A stretch of DNA of 64,000 bases from Eulemur rufifrons (lineage: Eukaryota; Chordata; Mammalia; Primates; Lemuridae): the NCBI RefSeq assembly GCF_041146395.1, contig NC_091010.1:47264001-47328000 (forward strand), written 5' to 3'. A model generated the notes under the pieces. It did no database searches. It saw only the letters and a program-made list of their open reading frames with translations, and was not told the origin of the DNA. Below, in pieces: positions 47,601-62,134 of this stretch. A program made the translations under genes and the position numbers. The first letter of the stretch is position 1. Every line of letters begins with the position of its first letter.

Positions 47601-47689
47601 ATTTCAAATAAACAATTTTGAGAATGGACTCCACTTGTGTGAGGGAAGAGAGACTAATAAGAAGAAGCCCAAATCGTTTGAAAGTTGCA

Positions 47690-47860
47690 GCCTGGTGTAA
47701 AGGGCCACTGGATTTACAATCATGAGACATCGATTGGAGTCCTGGTTGTACTAATACTCCTTGTTATTAATATTTTCTGGTTCTTAGTTTTCTCATCTGT
47801 TAAACAATGGCATTGAATTTCATAATCCAAAAGTCCCTTATGGATTAAGTTATTGAGCAG
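47690..47860 (+). repeat. MIR SINE remnant
   Basis: 'ttggagtcctggttgtacta', 'cttagttttctcatctgtta', 'aacaatggcattgaatttc'. Confidence 0.6.
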
Positions 47861-49459
47861 TCTATTATTCTATGACATGCAACAGGCATTTGCTCACTTA
47901 ATTAAAGTAAATTTATATACAATGAAATGCACAGATTACAAGGATTTATTTTTTTAAAGTAAAGAAATGTCTAAGAGTTATCCTAAACTCCTACACCTTC
48001 TGTAGCTACAATACAGTGTCGAATTATATATCATGTTCAGAGTAATGATCCTGAGGCATTGCAGGGTGCTGAATCAGTAAGAGAAGATTTAATTATGTTC
48101 ATTAAACTACTTATTAAAGCAAGAAAATGGACCGAGGCAATTTAGAGAGATTTCAAACAAAAAGTATCTTCTCATTAACCCATAGTTAATCAGAAACCCA
48201 ATTAACCGGATGCTCTATTCCAAGATTTCACTGTTTTTAGACTTACTTATTTTTCTTTACAACCACGTTCAAGTCACTGATCCAGATCCCAGCCATTTCA
48301 CATTTATACCACTAAAATCAATGCATTATTTCTCCCTCAAACAGTATGAAATGCTTCCACCAAAACAATCACTTCAGAGACAGAAAATCATTTAAATAAG
48401 AAACAGACATGAGTGAGATGAGAAGATTCTGAGTTTTGCTTGAAAACACTTCAATGTATTCTATCAAGTATATGTGCAATTAAAGAGCAAATAAAAAATA
48501 AAATATCTATTTTCCAAGTATACTTTTTATTTCAATAAATCATAATTGTTTCTAAATTCTAATATCTATACGTTTTAAAATATGCTAAATAAGGGTCTTG
48601 GAAAATGTACCTCAATGATGAGACTGAGAGTCAGAAAGTCTGGCCTCTTTTATTCACTGTTTCTGAGAAGCTAAAGCTACAGCAGAATTCTTGGAAACGT
48701 TAGTGGACATATAAACTGGTTCAACTCCACAGTGCAAGAAAGCAAGATTTAAAAGTGGTTTTGGTATTCAATATTTGCTTGTAACAGGGAGAGTTTTAAG
48801 CGTAGCCTATTTTATTAAATCTGTAGACTCATTCATGAATCTGAACTCATTCTCAAATTATAACTTTCTTTCACAGGATACCCCTCATACCCATTAATTT
48901 TTCCTTAAATTAGAGAGAAAATCTTATTTCTTTGACCATGAATATCTCTTGAGAAGTTATTATTGTCCACAATAGCATTTTCATTTTGTGAAACAGCTAA
49001 AACCCCAACATTCTGTCTTCATGTTGCTTTAGATTAGACCTCTTCCATTTTCCTTTTATCAAAGGGCTCACAGTCTAGTTAGGGAGACAGCAAACATATC
49101 AGAGAAAACAAGACAACAAGGAAACCATTACACTAAACTATGGGATCCTGGCTACCAGTGTAACTCTAGCATTCAGAAAACCAAGCAGTTGAAACAGTCA
49201 AAGTTGAGAGAGAAACAAAAGCATGCAACCATTTGCCAGGAAACCGTATGTAAATCTGCAGAGGTGTCTACCTTTCTCATGCTACCTCCCAAATTTGGGG
49301 CCAAAATGCAGCTATTAGAGAATAAGAAGAGAAAGCAACCAGGTAGATTGGTGGATTTATGTAAACTTTAATAAATCTTTTTTCTAGGTGTATTAATTTA
49401 GTTGGATCACTAAGCATGCCATTGAAGGAGGTGTGTTCAGGTACAAGTATCAGAAAAGT

Positions 49460-49460
<1 letters not shown>
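47861..49460. other. Intergenic stretch, nothing recognised
   Basis: AT-rich, apparently unique DNA. No gene, RNA or named repeat seen. Confidence 0.45.

Positions 49461-49510
<50 letters not shown>
49461..49510. repeat. Compound microsatellite (TG)12(AG)13
   Basis: A perfect TG run at 49461-49484 is joined directly to a perfect AG run to 49510. The uninterrupted units suggest it is polymorphic. Confidence 0.97.
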
Positions 49511-49513
<3 letters not shown>

Positions 49514-50324
49514 CACCAGGTGGAAATCAATCAAAAGATGCATAATTAGAACAACACTACAGTGACCCATCCCTGCTCCACCAACATAAACCTGTGTGTC
49601 ATTGGGTAGAAATATCATCAGTCAAGAGGCCAGGTCTATTATTTAATGCCTGATTCATGTGTGCCATATAAAAAAGAACTCTTTCTAAGACATATCTGAC
49701 AGTGCATACTATCCCAGATAGCCATGTGCTTATCAAGTCACACAGTGACTTGGGGACTGCCATAGTTTTACCCTGAGCAAGACTGTCGGAGAGATTGGCT
49801 TTTAATCTCAGCAGAAGGCTTGCTCACACCTATGCACTAAGTCTCTTCCCCAGTTTATTCTAGTGTCACAACGTGGAGGGTTTTGATTTCTGATCTGGCA
49901 CAGATGCTTCACCTCGTGCACTCTTCAGGGGATGTTTATTGAGCTCATTCACTCATACAGGTAGGGCGAAGAAACGTGATACCTAAGGAAGTGGTGCACC
50001 CTGCAGGAAAAACTGGTAACTGCAGCCCCAGGGATCTCAGGACTGCGTCCTGTGCTTTTTGTAGCATTATATTGTTTCTGTCCACAATGTGGCGCTGCTG
50101 TTCTAAGTGTCATTTTACAGCTAGCTTAGGGTAGGAAAGACTTGGTGACAGCAAGAAATAGAACGTGTAGGGGAGGGTGCCAGGGAAGTAGGAGAAGGGA
50201 GAAGCTAAGGAAGAAAACTAACAGGCTCCTTCTGCCAGATAGGGCTACCCTAGCACCCCAAATCTGACCCATTGCTATTAGGAAAGTTGTCCCCTTGTCC
50301 AAGTAATTCATTTTGGGATGGTTT
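49511..50324. other. Intergenic stretch, nothing recognised
   Basis: No gene or named repeat seen. Confidence 0.4.
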
Positions 50325-50500
50325 AATCCAATAGTTCCCAAATCTGGCTGGCCAACAGAATCACCAGGGGAAACATTTTAAAAGATACAGATTCCCAGAT
50401 TTTTTCCTAAGAAACTCTGATTCATAAATTTTGAGAGGGGCCTATTCAGTCATCCGTCTTTTTAAAAAGCTCTTCAGAAGATCATTAGTGTATTATTTAT
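50325..50500 (+). mobile_element. MER5-type hAT MITE remnant
   Basis: 'aatagttcccaaatctggct', 'aacagaatcaccaggggaaa', 'cctaagaaactctgattcat' follow the order of MER5A. The far end is eroded. Confidence 0.65.
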
Positions 50501-50839
50501 ATAATATTTAGAAGGAAAACATATTTTAAGGGGAATCAGTCCTCACAGGACTCTGTAAAGACAGCTTCTGTTTTTCAATTCAGTAATAACAAACTTACTA
50601 AGAATCTGTAATTCTTTGGGGAATGAGAGCACAATTTATTGAGTAAGCCCATCTATGTCCTTTAGAAACTTTCCTACTCAATGAACCTCTGTTCCATGTT
50701 TTCTCCAGCCCCTTTTGGGCAAAGACTTTATGGCCCAGCAGACTTATAATTTCCTAGTACCAGACTCCGCTGCCTCCTTTCTGTGTACTGAGTGTCCCAG
50801 TCAGGGAACTGGCGGGCCTGGCTATCTTTGGCATCATTC

Positions 50840-51050
50840 AGAACTGGGTTTGAATCCTAACTTAATAACTCATTCACTATGGGACATTAAAAAGTTACCT
50901 AGCCTTTCTGAACCTTTATTTATAATAGAGAACAATCATATTTGCCTCTGAAGGCTGATATAAGACTCAAATAAGATGACATAAAGTCCTTAGCCCCCTG
51001 CCTAGCACATGGTGTTCAATGAAAGTTAGTTATTAATAGCAATGGTATTA
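50840..51050 (+). repeat. MIR SINE
   Basis: 'tttgaatcctaacttaataa', 'gttacctagcctttctgaac', 'tgcctagcacatggtgttca'. Confidence 0.75.
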
Positions 51051-51348
51051 GCCTTATCACTTTTTCTGCTACCTTAATCTTTCGAACTTCTCTTCTGCCC
51101 CTTCCTAATCTGAAGACTCTCTATGTACGTGTTCTTTCTATGTCCTAGTGGTCTCCTTGAGGAGAGCTGTTTGGCCTTGCCTCCAATAACCTGGAAAGAA
51201 AGGAGTGTAAATGAAATGTCCTTCCCGCCTCAGAATTGTAGCGGGTAGATAAAATGAATATATTTGTCAATCCTTTATTCCCTTTCCCCACCCCTCTATC
51301 TATAATATTAGAATGCTATCATTGAAACTTACCTTAGCAGGAGTTTTC

Positions 51349-51482
51349 TTGTTTTTTTCTTTTTTTTGAGATGGGGCCTCACTCTCACTCAGGCTGGTCT
51401 CGAACTCCTGAGCTCAAGCTATCCTCTCGCGTCTGCCTCCCAGAGTTCTAGGATTACAGGCGTGAGCCACCATGCCCGGCCC
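51349..51482 (-). mobile_element. Partial Alu
   Basis: Reverse orientation: 'tttttttgagatggggcctc', 'tcaggctggtctcgaactcc', ending 'gtgagccaccatgcccggcc'. It holds one arm only and abuts a MER5-like element. Confidence 0.88.
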
Positions 51483-51483
51483 A

Positions 51484-51712
51484 GCAGGAGTTTTCAAACC
51501 TTGGTGAGCAACAGACTTATCAGGAGCACATATTAAAGTGCAGTTTCCTGGGCAACACTGCAAGATAAGTAAACCTATGTGGAGCCCAGGAATCTGCACT
51601 TTAACAAACCCCTCAGATCAGCTGTCATCTCATGTGAGGTAAAAGAAAAATTAATTGTGTAAAAAGAAAAAAAAAAAAAAACCCTCAGAGCACACTTTGA
51701 GAAACATGGCCT
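51484..51712 (+). mobile_element. MER5-type hAT MITE
   Basis: Inverted ends 'gagttttcaaaccttggtg' and 'cacactttgagaaac' bracket 'gtggagcccaggaatctgca', with an A-run inside at 51668-51682. Non-coding hAT-Charlie derivative. Confidence 0.7.
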
Positions 51713-51860
51713 TAAAAATCACCTAGTCCCAGGGTGTCAAACTCAAAAGCTTTCAGAGGCCAGGCAGATAATGCACACATGTGAAGAAGCAGAGTACAAG
51801 AGAAAAAAGGAGGGTAGCTTACCAAATCAAACGGAAAGTGCATGCCCTCTATATCTTCTC

Positions 51861-51865
<5 letters not shown>

Positions 51866-51895
<30 letters not shown>

Positions 51896-52060
51896 ATACA
51901 GTCATTTTCCTTTTAATTTCAGAATATTATGGGGGTACAAAAACTTCGGTTACATATATTGCCTTTGGATCACATGAGTCAGAGCTACAAGTGTGCCCAT
52001 CCTCCAGAAAGTACACACTGTATTAGGGGTGAATTTACCCATCTCCTCCCCCATACTTCT
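51866..52060 (-). mobile_element. 5'-truncated L1 3' end, strepsirrhine-type
   Basis: Starts with a 28-base T-run (the A-tail), then 'aatattatgggggtacaaaa', 'cggttacatatattgccttt', 'tgtgcccatcctccagaaag', 'acccatctcctcccccatac'. This is the reverse complement of the L1 3' UTR common in lemur genomes. About 195 bp long, so heavily truncated on insertion. Confidence 0.85.
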
Positions 52061-52599
52061 TTACTTTTTGGGGATTAAATTAAATTGCATTTTGAAACTA
52101 GTTTTCTAGACAGATACAATTCATCTTTGAGCCCCGAGAGGTAAAGTAACTTGCTCAACGTTACCCAAGTAGTGTCAGAGCTGTGGATGCCCTGGTTCCT
52201 AGACCATGTTATAGCCTCATGAATAGATGTCAGTGTTTTCCTTCTTCTCTGGTCCAAGACTAAACCTCATACCTAGTTGGGCAAAAGGAAAAACAGCACT
52301 GAGATATCCCACTTCAGAGGGTTACGTTGGCCTTGACTATTCCCCCAAACAGACTTTTCTGAAAGTGAAGCAGCCTAGAGTACATTGAGGAGATCTTTGC
52401 TCAGTGGTCCTGAGTGCTGAGATCCCTTAAACTACAGACAAATATGATCAATTATTTTGTGATGGAATTTTATGCTATTTAAATGTTTATTTTCAAAGCA
52501 ACTAGAAGCAGTTTGTATCCTTTCTGAGAGAATTGTCCACTTGGTAGTTGTGATCAATAGCAAGAATTATCAGACTCTATTAGTCCTTAAAGATATCCC
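52061..52599. other. Intergenic stretch with a MIR scrap
   Basis: A reverse MIR scrap at about 52120-52200 ('agaggtaaagtaacttgctc'). Otherwise nothing recognised. Confidence 0.45.
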
Positions 52600-52830
52600 C
52601 AATATATTGTTAAATGGGAAAACAAAATTGCAGCAAAAATGTAGACAGTAAAGTGATAGAAAAATACATATGTAATGAAAGGATAGAAAGATGCTTGGAA
52701 GGATATATACCTAACTCTTAACAGTAGATACATCTGGGGGAATAGGACTGAGGCTAGGAGAACATATCATTTTTATTTTACATACCTCTGAATTTTTAAA
52801 AAAAGCAACTAGAATTTATCATTTTTGTAC
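52600..52830 (+). repeat. Old L1 3'-end fragment
   Basis: 'ttgttaaatgggaaaacaaa', 'tggaaggatatatacctaac', 'taacagtagatacatctggg' have the order of old L1 3' UTRs. Confidence 0.6.
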
Positions 52831-54569
52831 TCCCCCCCCAAATCAAATACAAATATTAGATAGATGGCAATGATGAAGGCACAGGTATGTAATCTCTCCA
52901 AATTCCCACATCAACACTGGGAGAGCAACTAGATAGCAAAACCCAAATGCATGGACCACATTTTGCAAAACCAGGTGAGGAGCTGTCCCCATGAGCCCCA
53001 TATACAAGCAAATGAGAGAAAATCAATAGCCATGAGTTCTGCCCCATTTCAGCATCTGTCTTGGAGAAAGCAAAGGCAGCAATAGGGCAACTGACAGACT
53101 CCTAACTAGAAAACCCCAAAATAGCCAACAGGAAAGTGAGGTGGGTCAACTGGAGAATGAGAGATAAAACTGGAGGAGTCTGGCCTAATCCTATTAGTGG
53201 GTGAGGGCATGGGGCCCATGAATCTGGTTAGAGTGATCTAATCCCTAGAACCTCATGAAACAGACCAACCAGGGCTCCATTTCAGGACAGGACATACGCT
53301 GAAGAGAAACTTCTGGGAGTAGAATCAAAATTAAGCAGGATTGGGATAATAGAGCTAATGAAAGAGAAGGTCCAGATAAAGTGGGGGAAGGGAACGATGT
53401 CAGGAAGTCACAGGAAGCAAACCATCCTATGTTTAAACACCACACTCATATCCCTAAAATTTCGAGAAAGCCAACATCACACAAAAATAAGCAACATTGG
53501 TCAGAAAATGACTGCTGTAATAACAACAACAACAAAAATAAGCAACAGAAAAATATCAAGGTTAAATGGAATCATAGTTATTATGAGGAAAAGGAGAATA
53601 AGAAGCAGAATAACATTTCTACAGACAATGAAAGCATATTAGAAACAGAGTAAAACTGCCACAATTTGCTTCAAAACAAATTAGAAAAATTTAAATTTAC
53701 ATAAGACACAAAAGAATAGTAGAAATAGAAAAACTCAGAAATAAAGTAATAGAACTTATAAAAGAATTAGAAAGAGAAGAACAAAATTCTAAAGTAAAGA
53801 TTGAATTATTTCTACTCCTTCACTCCATTATTTCACTGTTTCCACTGCTTCACTTGGCCAGCCTTTAAAAAAAAAAAAAAGACTGAATTATTAATACCAG
53901 GAGCAGCAGAGTGAATAAACACAATAGATAATGCCTTAGGAGAAATAGAAGGTGAAAAAGAGAGAACATTTAAAATAAAAAAGAAATAAAAAAATTAAAG
54001 AGAAAGTGACAAATATTGAAGATGAAAGAAGAACATTCATCATATGGTTAATGAAAGATCTTTACTCTCATTGTTGGGAGAGATCCCAACTATACTGGGA
54101 ACATAAAAGTTTAACTTTTATGAATTTTAACTTTTAATTTTAACTTAAACTAAAAAAGTTAAAAAATTCATTCAATGGTTTTCAGGTGGTTTCACTGATT
54201 AGAACCCAAATCTCCCCTCCCTAGGAATGCATCCTCTAGCAAGTTACAAAAAAGAACACACAAAATGAAGAGAATAATATGTATCAGGATCCCCTGTATC
54301 TTGAGTTCTTCCAGATTTTATGGGTCCTGAGCTTATACAACTTAAGGAGCCCTTTTTAAGAAAAAGAATACAAAAATACCTTATTTTTGTAAAGTTTACA
54401 AAAACAAATGGCACTTCAAGGGGTCCCAATACAGCCTTATTTTATGCACCTCTGCTATCTACTTCTAATAGCAGGATGGGCTGTCCTCTAGCTTTTTAAT
54501 CCCTTCCTGAGCTTCATGGGGCTCTTCTCTCTGTATGAGATACATAATTGTTCATTGGAAGTCATGACC
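52831..54569. other. Intergenic stretch, possibly old LINE-derived; no gene seen
   Basis: The A-rich section 53350-54010 looks like decayed LINE ORF1/5' sequence on the + strand (runs of AAA/GAA codons, many stops), but I cannot assign it. No gene seen. Confidence 0.4.
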
Positions 54570-54850
54570 ACAGCTGTCAAAACACTTTTGAGATACCAAG
54601 GTGGGAGGATAGTTAGAGGCCAGGAGTCTGAGACACACCGGGGCAACATAGCAAGATCCTATCTCTACAAAAAACTAGAAAAATTAGCTGGATATGGTGG
54701 CATGCACCCACAGTCCTAGCTACTCAGGAGGCTGAGGCAAGAGGATCACTTGTGCACAGGAATTTGAGGTTACAGTGAGCTATGATGATGCCACTGCCCT
54801 CTAGCCTGGGAAACAGAGAAAGACCCTATCTCAAAGACAAAGAAACAAAC
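54570..54850 (+). mobile_element. Old Alu with diverged 5' end
   Basis: 'cacttttgagataccaaggt', 'agctggatatggtggcatgc', 'gctatgatgatgccactgcc', ending 'gaccctatctcaaagac'. The first 30 bases are barely recognisable. Confidence 0.85.
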
Positions 54851-55584
54851 CCTCAGGGATATAACAGTGTGTCAAAGTATATATGAAGCTGGAAGAGTCA
54901 TAGCAGTGATAACACTATCTCACATTAACAATCAGGAGCAATCAATAAAGAGAATCCAAGGGAAAGAAATGGTTTGCGGTCCAAGAAAATGCTCACCATA
55001 TCAATACTCCCAGCTCCATCTTCACAGCTTTGCATCTTTTTCACTGCCACAATCTCCATCTTCACACTTAACCTGCATCCCTCCCTTCCTGTGTGCTCTC
55101 ACTGCACGGGCAGTTGCCTATTTACTTACCTGAGTCACCTTAAGGATAAGAACTGTGTCCTATTGCCAGTTGTCTCTCCAGAGCCTAGCAGTCACCAAGC
55201 ACATAGTAGGTTCATGGAATTTAATGAAATCTTGTGGCATCTCAGCTCCGCACTCTTATACTTGCTCTGTTTCCATCCTAACTTTCCTGAGTGAGCTATA
55301 ATTCAGGAAAAGAAAATATCTTTTCTCATCTCTTGCATATCTCCTGCTTTAGCTGGATGCTCTGAGCTGGATCATTGACTACATATAACCATTTTTTGAG
55401 GGGTTTTAAGTGAATCTCATTTTTCTTTTGGTATCAAAAGCAAAAGGGCTAGTTTTCTGGGAAAGGAAGTCAGTTTCCATTCTTGACAAGCTAGAAGATC
55501 AAGGGGGCCTGAGAAGAAAATATAAACTTTTATAGGGTTAAATAGAAAATCTTGAATTTAGTTTTAAAAAACCCAGTTGAATTC
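54851..55584. other. Intergenic stretch with an L2 fragment
   Basis: A sense L2 3' end at about 55130-55245 ('aagaactgtgtcctattgcc', 'agcacatagtaggttcatgg'). Otherwise nothing recognised. Confidence 0.45.
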
Positions 55585-55650
55585 AAGGGAAAAAAGGAAG
55601 TCTCTTCAACAAATGAGGCTGGAGCAATTGGATATCCATAAGTAAAAAAA

Positions 55651-56008
55651 GGAACTTCAGCGGCAAGGGCCATGTCCAGCTGTGAAGGTGGCAAGAAGCC
55701 CCTGAAACAGCCCAGGAAGGAGGCCAAGGAGACGGCCGAGGAAGATAAGACTTTCAGGTAGAAACAAAAAGAACAGAAGACACTCAAGGAGTTAAAAGCA
55801 AAGGCTGCTCTGGCCACAGGTGGAATTAAGAAATCTGGCTAAAAATAAGCTGTTCCTTATGCCTGAGGCAATGGTGACCTTTGATTACACTCCTATTTAA
55901 ACTTCTGGATTCTCTGCCATAACATCTTTTGCCAACTATGGCTAAAATGAAGTCTTGCACTGGAGCCTGTTGTATATTTAAGAATAAACTTTTGTAAAAA
56001 CAAAAAAC
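55651..56008 (+). pseudogene. TMA7P: TMA7 processed pseudogene
   Basis: The former reading frame starts at ATG 55672 and matches TMA7 (64 residues in human), a small lysine-rich protein linked to cytoplasmic ribosomes. The start M-S-S-C-E-G-G-K-K-P-L-K-Q-P is followed by an in-frame TAG at 55759-55761, then K-Q-K-E-Q-K, E-L-K-A-K-A-A, L-A-T-G-G-I-K-K-S-G and TAA at 55840-55842. Codons are missing in several places (a GKGP-like stretch). About 140 bases of 3' UTR, an AATAAA at 55983 and an A-rich tail remain. No introns and an A-tail show it is a retrocopy. It cannot make the full protein. Confidence 0.9.
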
Positions 56009-56443
56009 ATACATCTTATGCAATAATTAACTCAAAATGAATCATAGGCTTGAATATATTTAAAACTTCTAGAGAAAAACATAGGAGAATATTTTCATGT
56101 GCTTGGATTGGGCAAAATTTATTAGATACAATGCCAAAAGGATGTTCCATATAAGAAAAAAAATGATAATTTGAATTTCTATAAAATTAAGATTTTCTGC
56201 TCTTTGAAAGATGTTAAGAAAAGGAAAAAGAAAAGCAACAGAATACATTTGCAACTCACATATCTGAAAAAGGACTTGTATCCAGAGTATCTATAGGACT
56301 CTCAAAATTCAGTAATAAGAAAACAGCCCAATTTTTAAAATGGGGAAAAGATTTGAATAGACAACTCACCAACGAAGATATATAGATAGTAAATGGGCAC
56401 ACAAAAACATGCTCAACATCATTAGCCAGTAGGGAAATGCAAA

Positions 56444-56735
56444 TTTTTTTTTTTTTTTTTTTTGAGATGGAGTCTCACTCTGTCACCTGGGCTAGAGTGC
56501 TGTGGTGTCAGCCTGGCTCACAGCAACCTCAAACTCCTGGGCTCAAGTGATTCTCCTGCCTCAACCTCCCAAGTAGCTGGGACTACAGGTGTGTGCCACC
56601 ACCCCCAGCTAATTTTTCCATTTTTAATAGAGACAGGGTCTCACTCTTGCTCAGGCTGGTCTCGAACTCCTTAGCTCAAAGGATCCACCTGCCTCAGCCT
56701 CACAGAATGCTAGGATTACAGGCATGCTAGGATTA
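56444..56735 (-). mobile_element. Alu inserted in L1
   Basis: Reverse orientation: T-run of about 20, 'gagatggagtctcactctgt', both arms, ending 'gctaggattacaggcatg' with a small duplication of 'gctaggattaca'. The usual last 20 bases are missing. Confidence 0.92.
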
Positions 56736-57103
56736 CAGTGAAATACCACTGCATAGTTACTAGAAGGGCTATATTCCAAAAGACTGACCATATAGAGTGC
56801 TGCTAAGGATGTGATGTAACTAGAACTCTCATAAATGGTTGACAGAAATGTAAAATGGTACAACCTAAGTATTTACCCATAATAAGTAAAAGTATACCTC
56901 TGTAAAAGACTTGTAGCAGTTTTATTTGTAATAGCTAAAAAAAACCCCACCAAAATCCTGCAAACAATCCAATGCCCATCAACAGGTGAATGGATAAACA
57001 AACTGTGATATATTCACACAATGGAATACTATTCAGCAATGAAAAGAAATGAACTATTGATAAACGCAACAGTGTGGAAGAATCTCAAAACATTATACTG
57101 TGT

Positions 57104-57397
<294 letters not shown>

Positions 57398-57668
57398 AAC
57401 ATTATATTGAGTGCAAGATCCCAGCCAAAAAGAGTATACACTGTATGATCCCATTTAGATAAAATTGTAAAAAAATGCAAAGAAATCTATAGGGACAGAA
57501 GACAGATCATCAGTAGTTGCTTGAAAGATAGGGTTGGAGCTGACTGGGAAGGAGAAGAGGGAAGGGAAGAATTGTAAAGAGGAATGAGGAAACTTTGGGG
57601 TTGATGGATATGTTCATCATCTTAATTGTGGTGATGGATTCACAGGTGCATACCTATGTCAAAACTTA

Positions 57669-58830
<1,162 letters not shown>

Positions 58831-58934
58831 GTGGAACATATTTCTGCAGGAGTCCAGAGTAAAATAAGCCTGTCCTTAGGTAGATTGCTGTTGCAGACAC
58901 AGAATAGTTTGCCTTCATCATTCTTCCCTTTATC

Positions 58935-59110
58935 CTAGTTCTTTTTTATTGTGGTAAAAAAAAAAAAAACCACATAACATAAAATTTACCATCTTAACCA
59001 TTTTTAAGTGTACAGTTCAGTAGTGTTAAATATATCCACGTTGTTTTGAAACAGATCTATCCTTTTTTTCTTGCCACAAACCATCTTTTTGTATCTCCCT
59101 TTCTCTTAAC
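58935..59110 (-). mobile_element. L1 3' UTR fragment
   Basis: 'taaaatttaccatcttaacc', 'tttttaagtgtacagttcag' in reverse order of old L1 3' ends. Confidence 0.75.
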
Positions 59111-59880
<770 letters not shown>

Positions 59881-60159
59881 TAAGCATGATGTGACTTCAG
59901 GGAATTGACATGAAGAAAAGAGAGATTGTCTCATGTACAATGCAGAGAATGGATCTCAATCAAGACCACACCATATCACCAGTATGATACTGATTTGACA
60001 AGTGCTCTCATTTCAAAGGATGTCTTCTATCCCCAAACAATGTTAGTATACAAGCCATTGTGAAATCACAGGCAGTAAAACTGAAATGTTCATGCTTCTT
60101 GCGTGTCTACATTATTTTTATTGTGAAAATAATAAAAATATATTTCCTACTGGAGACCA

Positions 60160-60455
60160 TTATTCTAAGTGAAGTATCTCAGGAATGGAAAAACAAACAC
60201 CATGTGTACGCTCTAATAATTTGGAATTAATCGATGACACACATGGGCACAGAGAAAAGTCATTGGAAATCAAGAATAGGGAAGGGGCAGGAGGGGTGGG
60301 TAAAAATCTGCCTAACAGGTACAATGAACACTATTTGGGTGATGGCCACACTAATAGCCCTGACTTAAGCATTATAAAAGCAATCCATGTAAAAAAAAAA
60401 AAAAAACATATGTACCACCTTAATATTTTGAAATTTAAAAATAAATATATATTTC
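60160..60455 (+). mobile_element. L1 3' UTR, strepsirrhine-type
   Basis: 'accattattctaagtgaagt', 'atctcaggaatggaaaaaca', 'tttggaattaatcgatgaca', 'tttgggtgatggccacacta', then A-run and 'catatgtaccaccttaatat'. Same 3' end family as the reverse copy at 51866. 5'-truncated. Confidence 0.82.
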
Positions 60456-60479
60456 CTTTGGAGAATAATGGAACCAAAG

Positions 60480-60720
60480 TACTGGAAAAATCTTCTGATT
60501 TTTCCTCTTCTGTATATGTCCACTGCTGCCAACCTTGGCCAAATCACCATCATCTCTCACCTGGACTCCCACAAAGGCTTCCTGAATGGTTCTCCCTGCT
60601 TCTATTCTATCACTCCTCTAATCCACTCTTCACACAGCAACCAGGATATATTTTTCTAAGATATAAACCATATCATGAAACTCCCTTGCTTAAATCCTCC
60701 TATGGCTTCCAATTGCTGTT
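60480..60720 (+). repeat. L2 LINE remnant
   Basis: 'ctaatccactcttcacacag', 'tcatgaaactcccttgctta', 'tcctatggcttccaattgct'. The 195-codon open frame spanning this and the L1 end is composite repeat, not a gene. Confidence 0.75.
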
Positions 60721-61170
60721 AGAGGTTGCAGTCAGGAATGTTGGCCAGTATTGCAGTCATCTGAAGGCTTGACTGGGGCTGGAGGATCCTCTTCCAAGGT
60801 GGCTTACTCACAGAGTTGGCAAATTGATGCTGGCTGCTGGCAGGAGGCCTCTTTGTCATAGTGACTCTTCCATAAAGCTGCTTGAGTGTCCTTTCAACAA
60901 AGCAGCTGACTTCTCCCAGACCAAGCAAACCAAGAGAAAGCAAGGTGGAAAGATCAATATCTTTCATAACCTAGCCTCAGCAGTCACACGCCATCATTTC
61001 CACAACAGACTACTATACAGTTCAGCCCTATCAGGTATAGGATGTAAAGATCATTAGGCAAAGATCATTTGGACCCATTTTGGGGACTGGTTATCACAAT
61101 GTCATATCAAATATCTTATTTCATGGTGAAACATTAAAATTATTCCCTTTAATTTCATAAACAAAAGTTG
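60721..61170. other. Intergenic stretch, MER-like, unassigned
   Basis: 60770-60960 ('tgaaggcttgactggggctg', 'tcttccaaggtggcttactc') looks like an interspersed repeat of MER type that I cannot name. No gene seen. Confidence 0.4.
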
Positions 61171-61470
61171 CCACTATCATCACTTCAACATTGAACAAGA
61201 GGTCTTAGCTGACACAGTAAAGCAAGAACAAGAACCAAAAGGAAGAAATAGTCGATATTTTCAGATCATATATCTCAATAAAGAAATGCAAAAGAAGACA
61301 CCATGAAATAGTAGAATTAAGGTAAATAATGTTTATGAATACAAAGCTAATATAAAAAATCAATTGTGGCAGCGACAATCAGAAAGTACGATTTAAAAAA
61401 TGACTTCACTTACAGTAACATGAAAAATATGAAGCACATAGGAATAAACCTAACATGATACATCTAAGAC
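61171..61470 (+). mobile_element. L1 ORF2 fragment
   Basis: 'gaagaaatagtcgatatttt', 'aatgtttatgaatacaaagc', 'aagcacataggaataaacct' in L1 ORF2 order, many stops. Confidence 0.7.
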
Positions 61471-61774
61471 CTTGATGGAGAATGTTATAATGTTTTTCAA
61501 TGAAGTTTTATAATTCTCTACTAAGGTTTTAGATGCTGGCATTTCCTTCTTCTTACAAGAAAGTGTCAATGGAATATTTTCAAACAATAACCAGGACTCA
61601 CAGTTCTCCACCATATAACCTTGAAATAGTTTGTTGTTTGAATTGTCAAGGGATTGTAGTTGTCCAGTAATGAGATCAGGAGTAACAACCAAGTTCCTAC
61701 ATGTGCAAGTAATACCACTACATCATGACTTGCTGCCTGGCTGTCAGGGATTGTAAGAGCCATCAATTACAAGA

Positions 61775-62130
61775 CATGCTGTGTTGGTTTCCTATGGCTT
61801 CTGTAAAAAATTACCACAAACATGTTGGCTTAAAAAACATACATTTTTTTCTCTAACAGTTCTGGAGACCGGAAATCTAAACTCTATTTCAATGGGCCAA
61901 AACTAAAGTATGGGCAGGATCATGTTCCCTCTGGAGGCTCTAGGGGAGAATGTTTCCTAGCCTTTTCCAGATTCTAGAGCTGCATTCCCTAGTTCATACC
62001 CCCTTCCTCCATCTTCGAAGCTAGCAGCGTGGCATCTTCAAATTTGTCCCTGCTTCCATCATCACGTCGCTGTCTGCCTTTTGTCTTTGCAGTCAAACTT
62101 CCCCCTGCTTCTTCCTCATAGGAACCATTT
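61775..62130. mobile_element. MaLR/MER-type repeat, family uncertain
   Basis: 'tgttggtttcctatggcttc', 'aaattaccacaaacatgttg', 'acagttctggagaccggaaa', 'ggaggctctaggggagaatg', 'cttttccagattctagagct' are words of a common mammalian interspersed repeat. I cannot name the subfamily. Confidence 0.6.
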
Positions 62131-62134
62131 CATA

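Noticed and set aside
55672..55842. Possible functional TMA7 retrogene
   Set aside because: There is an in-frame TAG after 29 codons, and codons are missing relative to TMA7.
60185..60772. 195-codon open frame on +
   Set aside because: It spans an L1 3' end, an A-run and an L2 remnant, so it is a composite of repeats with no protein homology.
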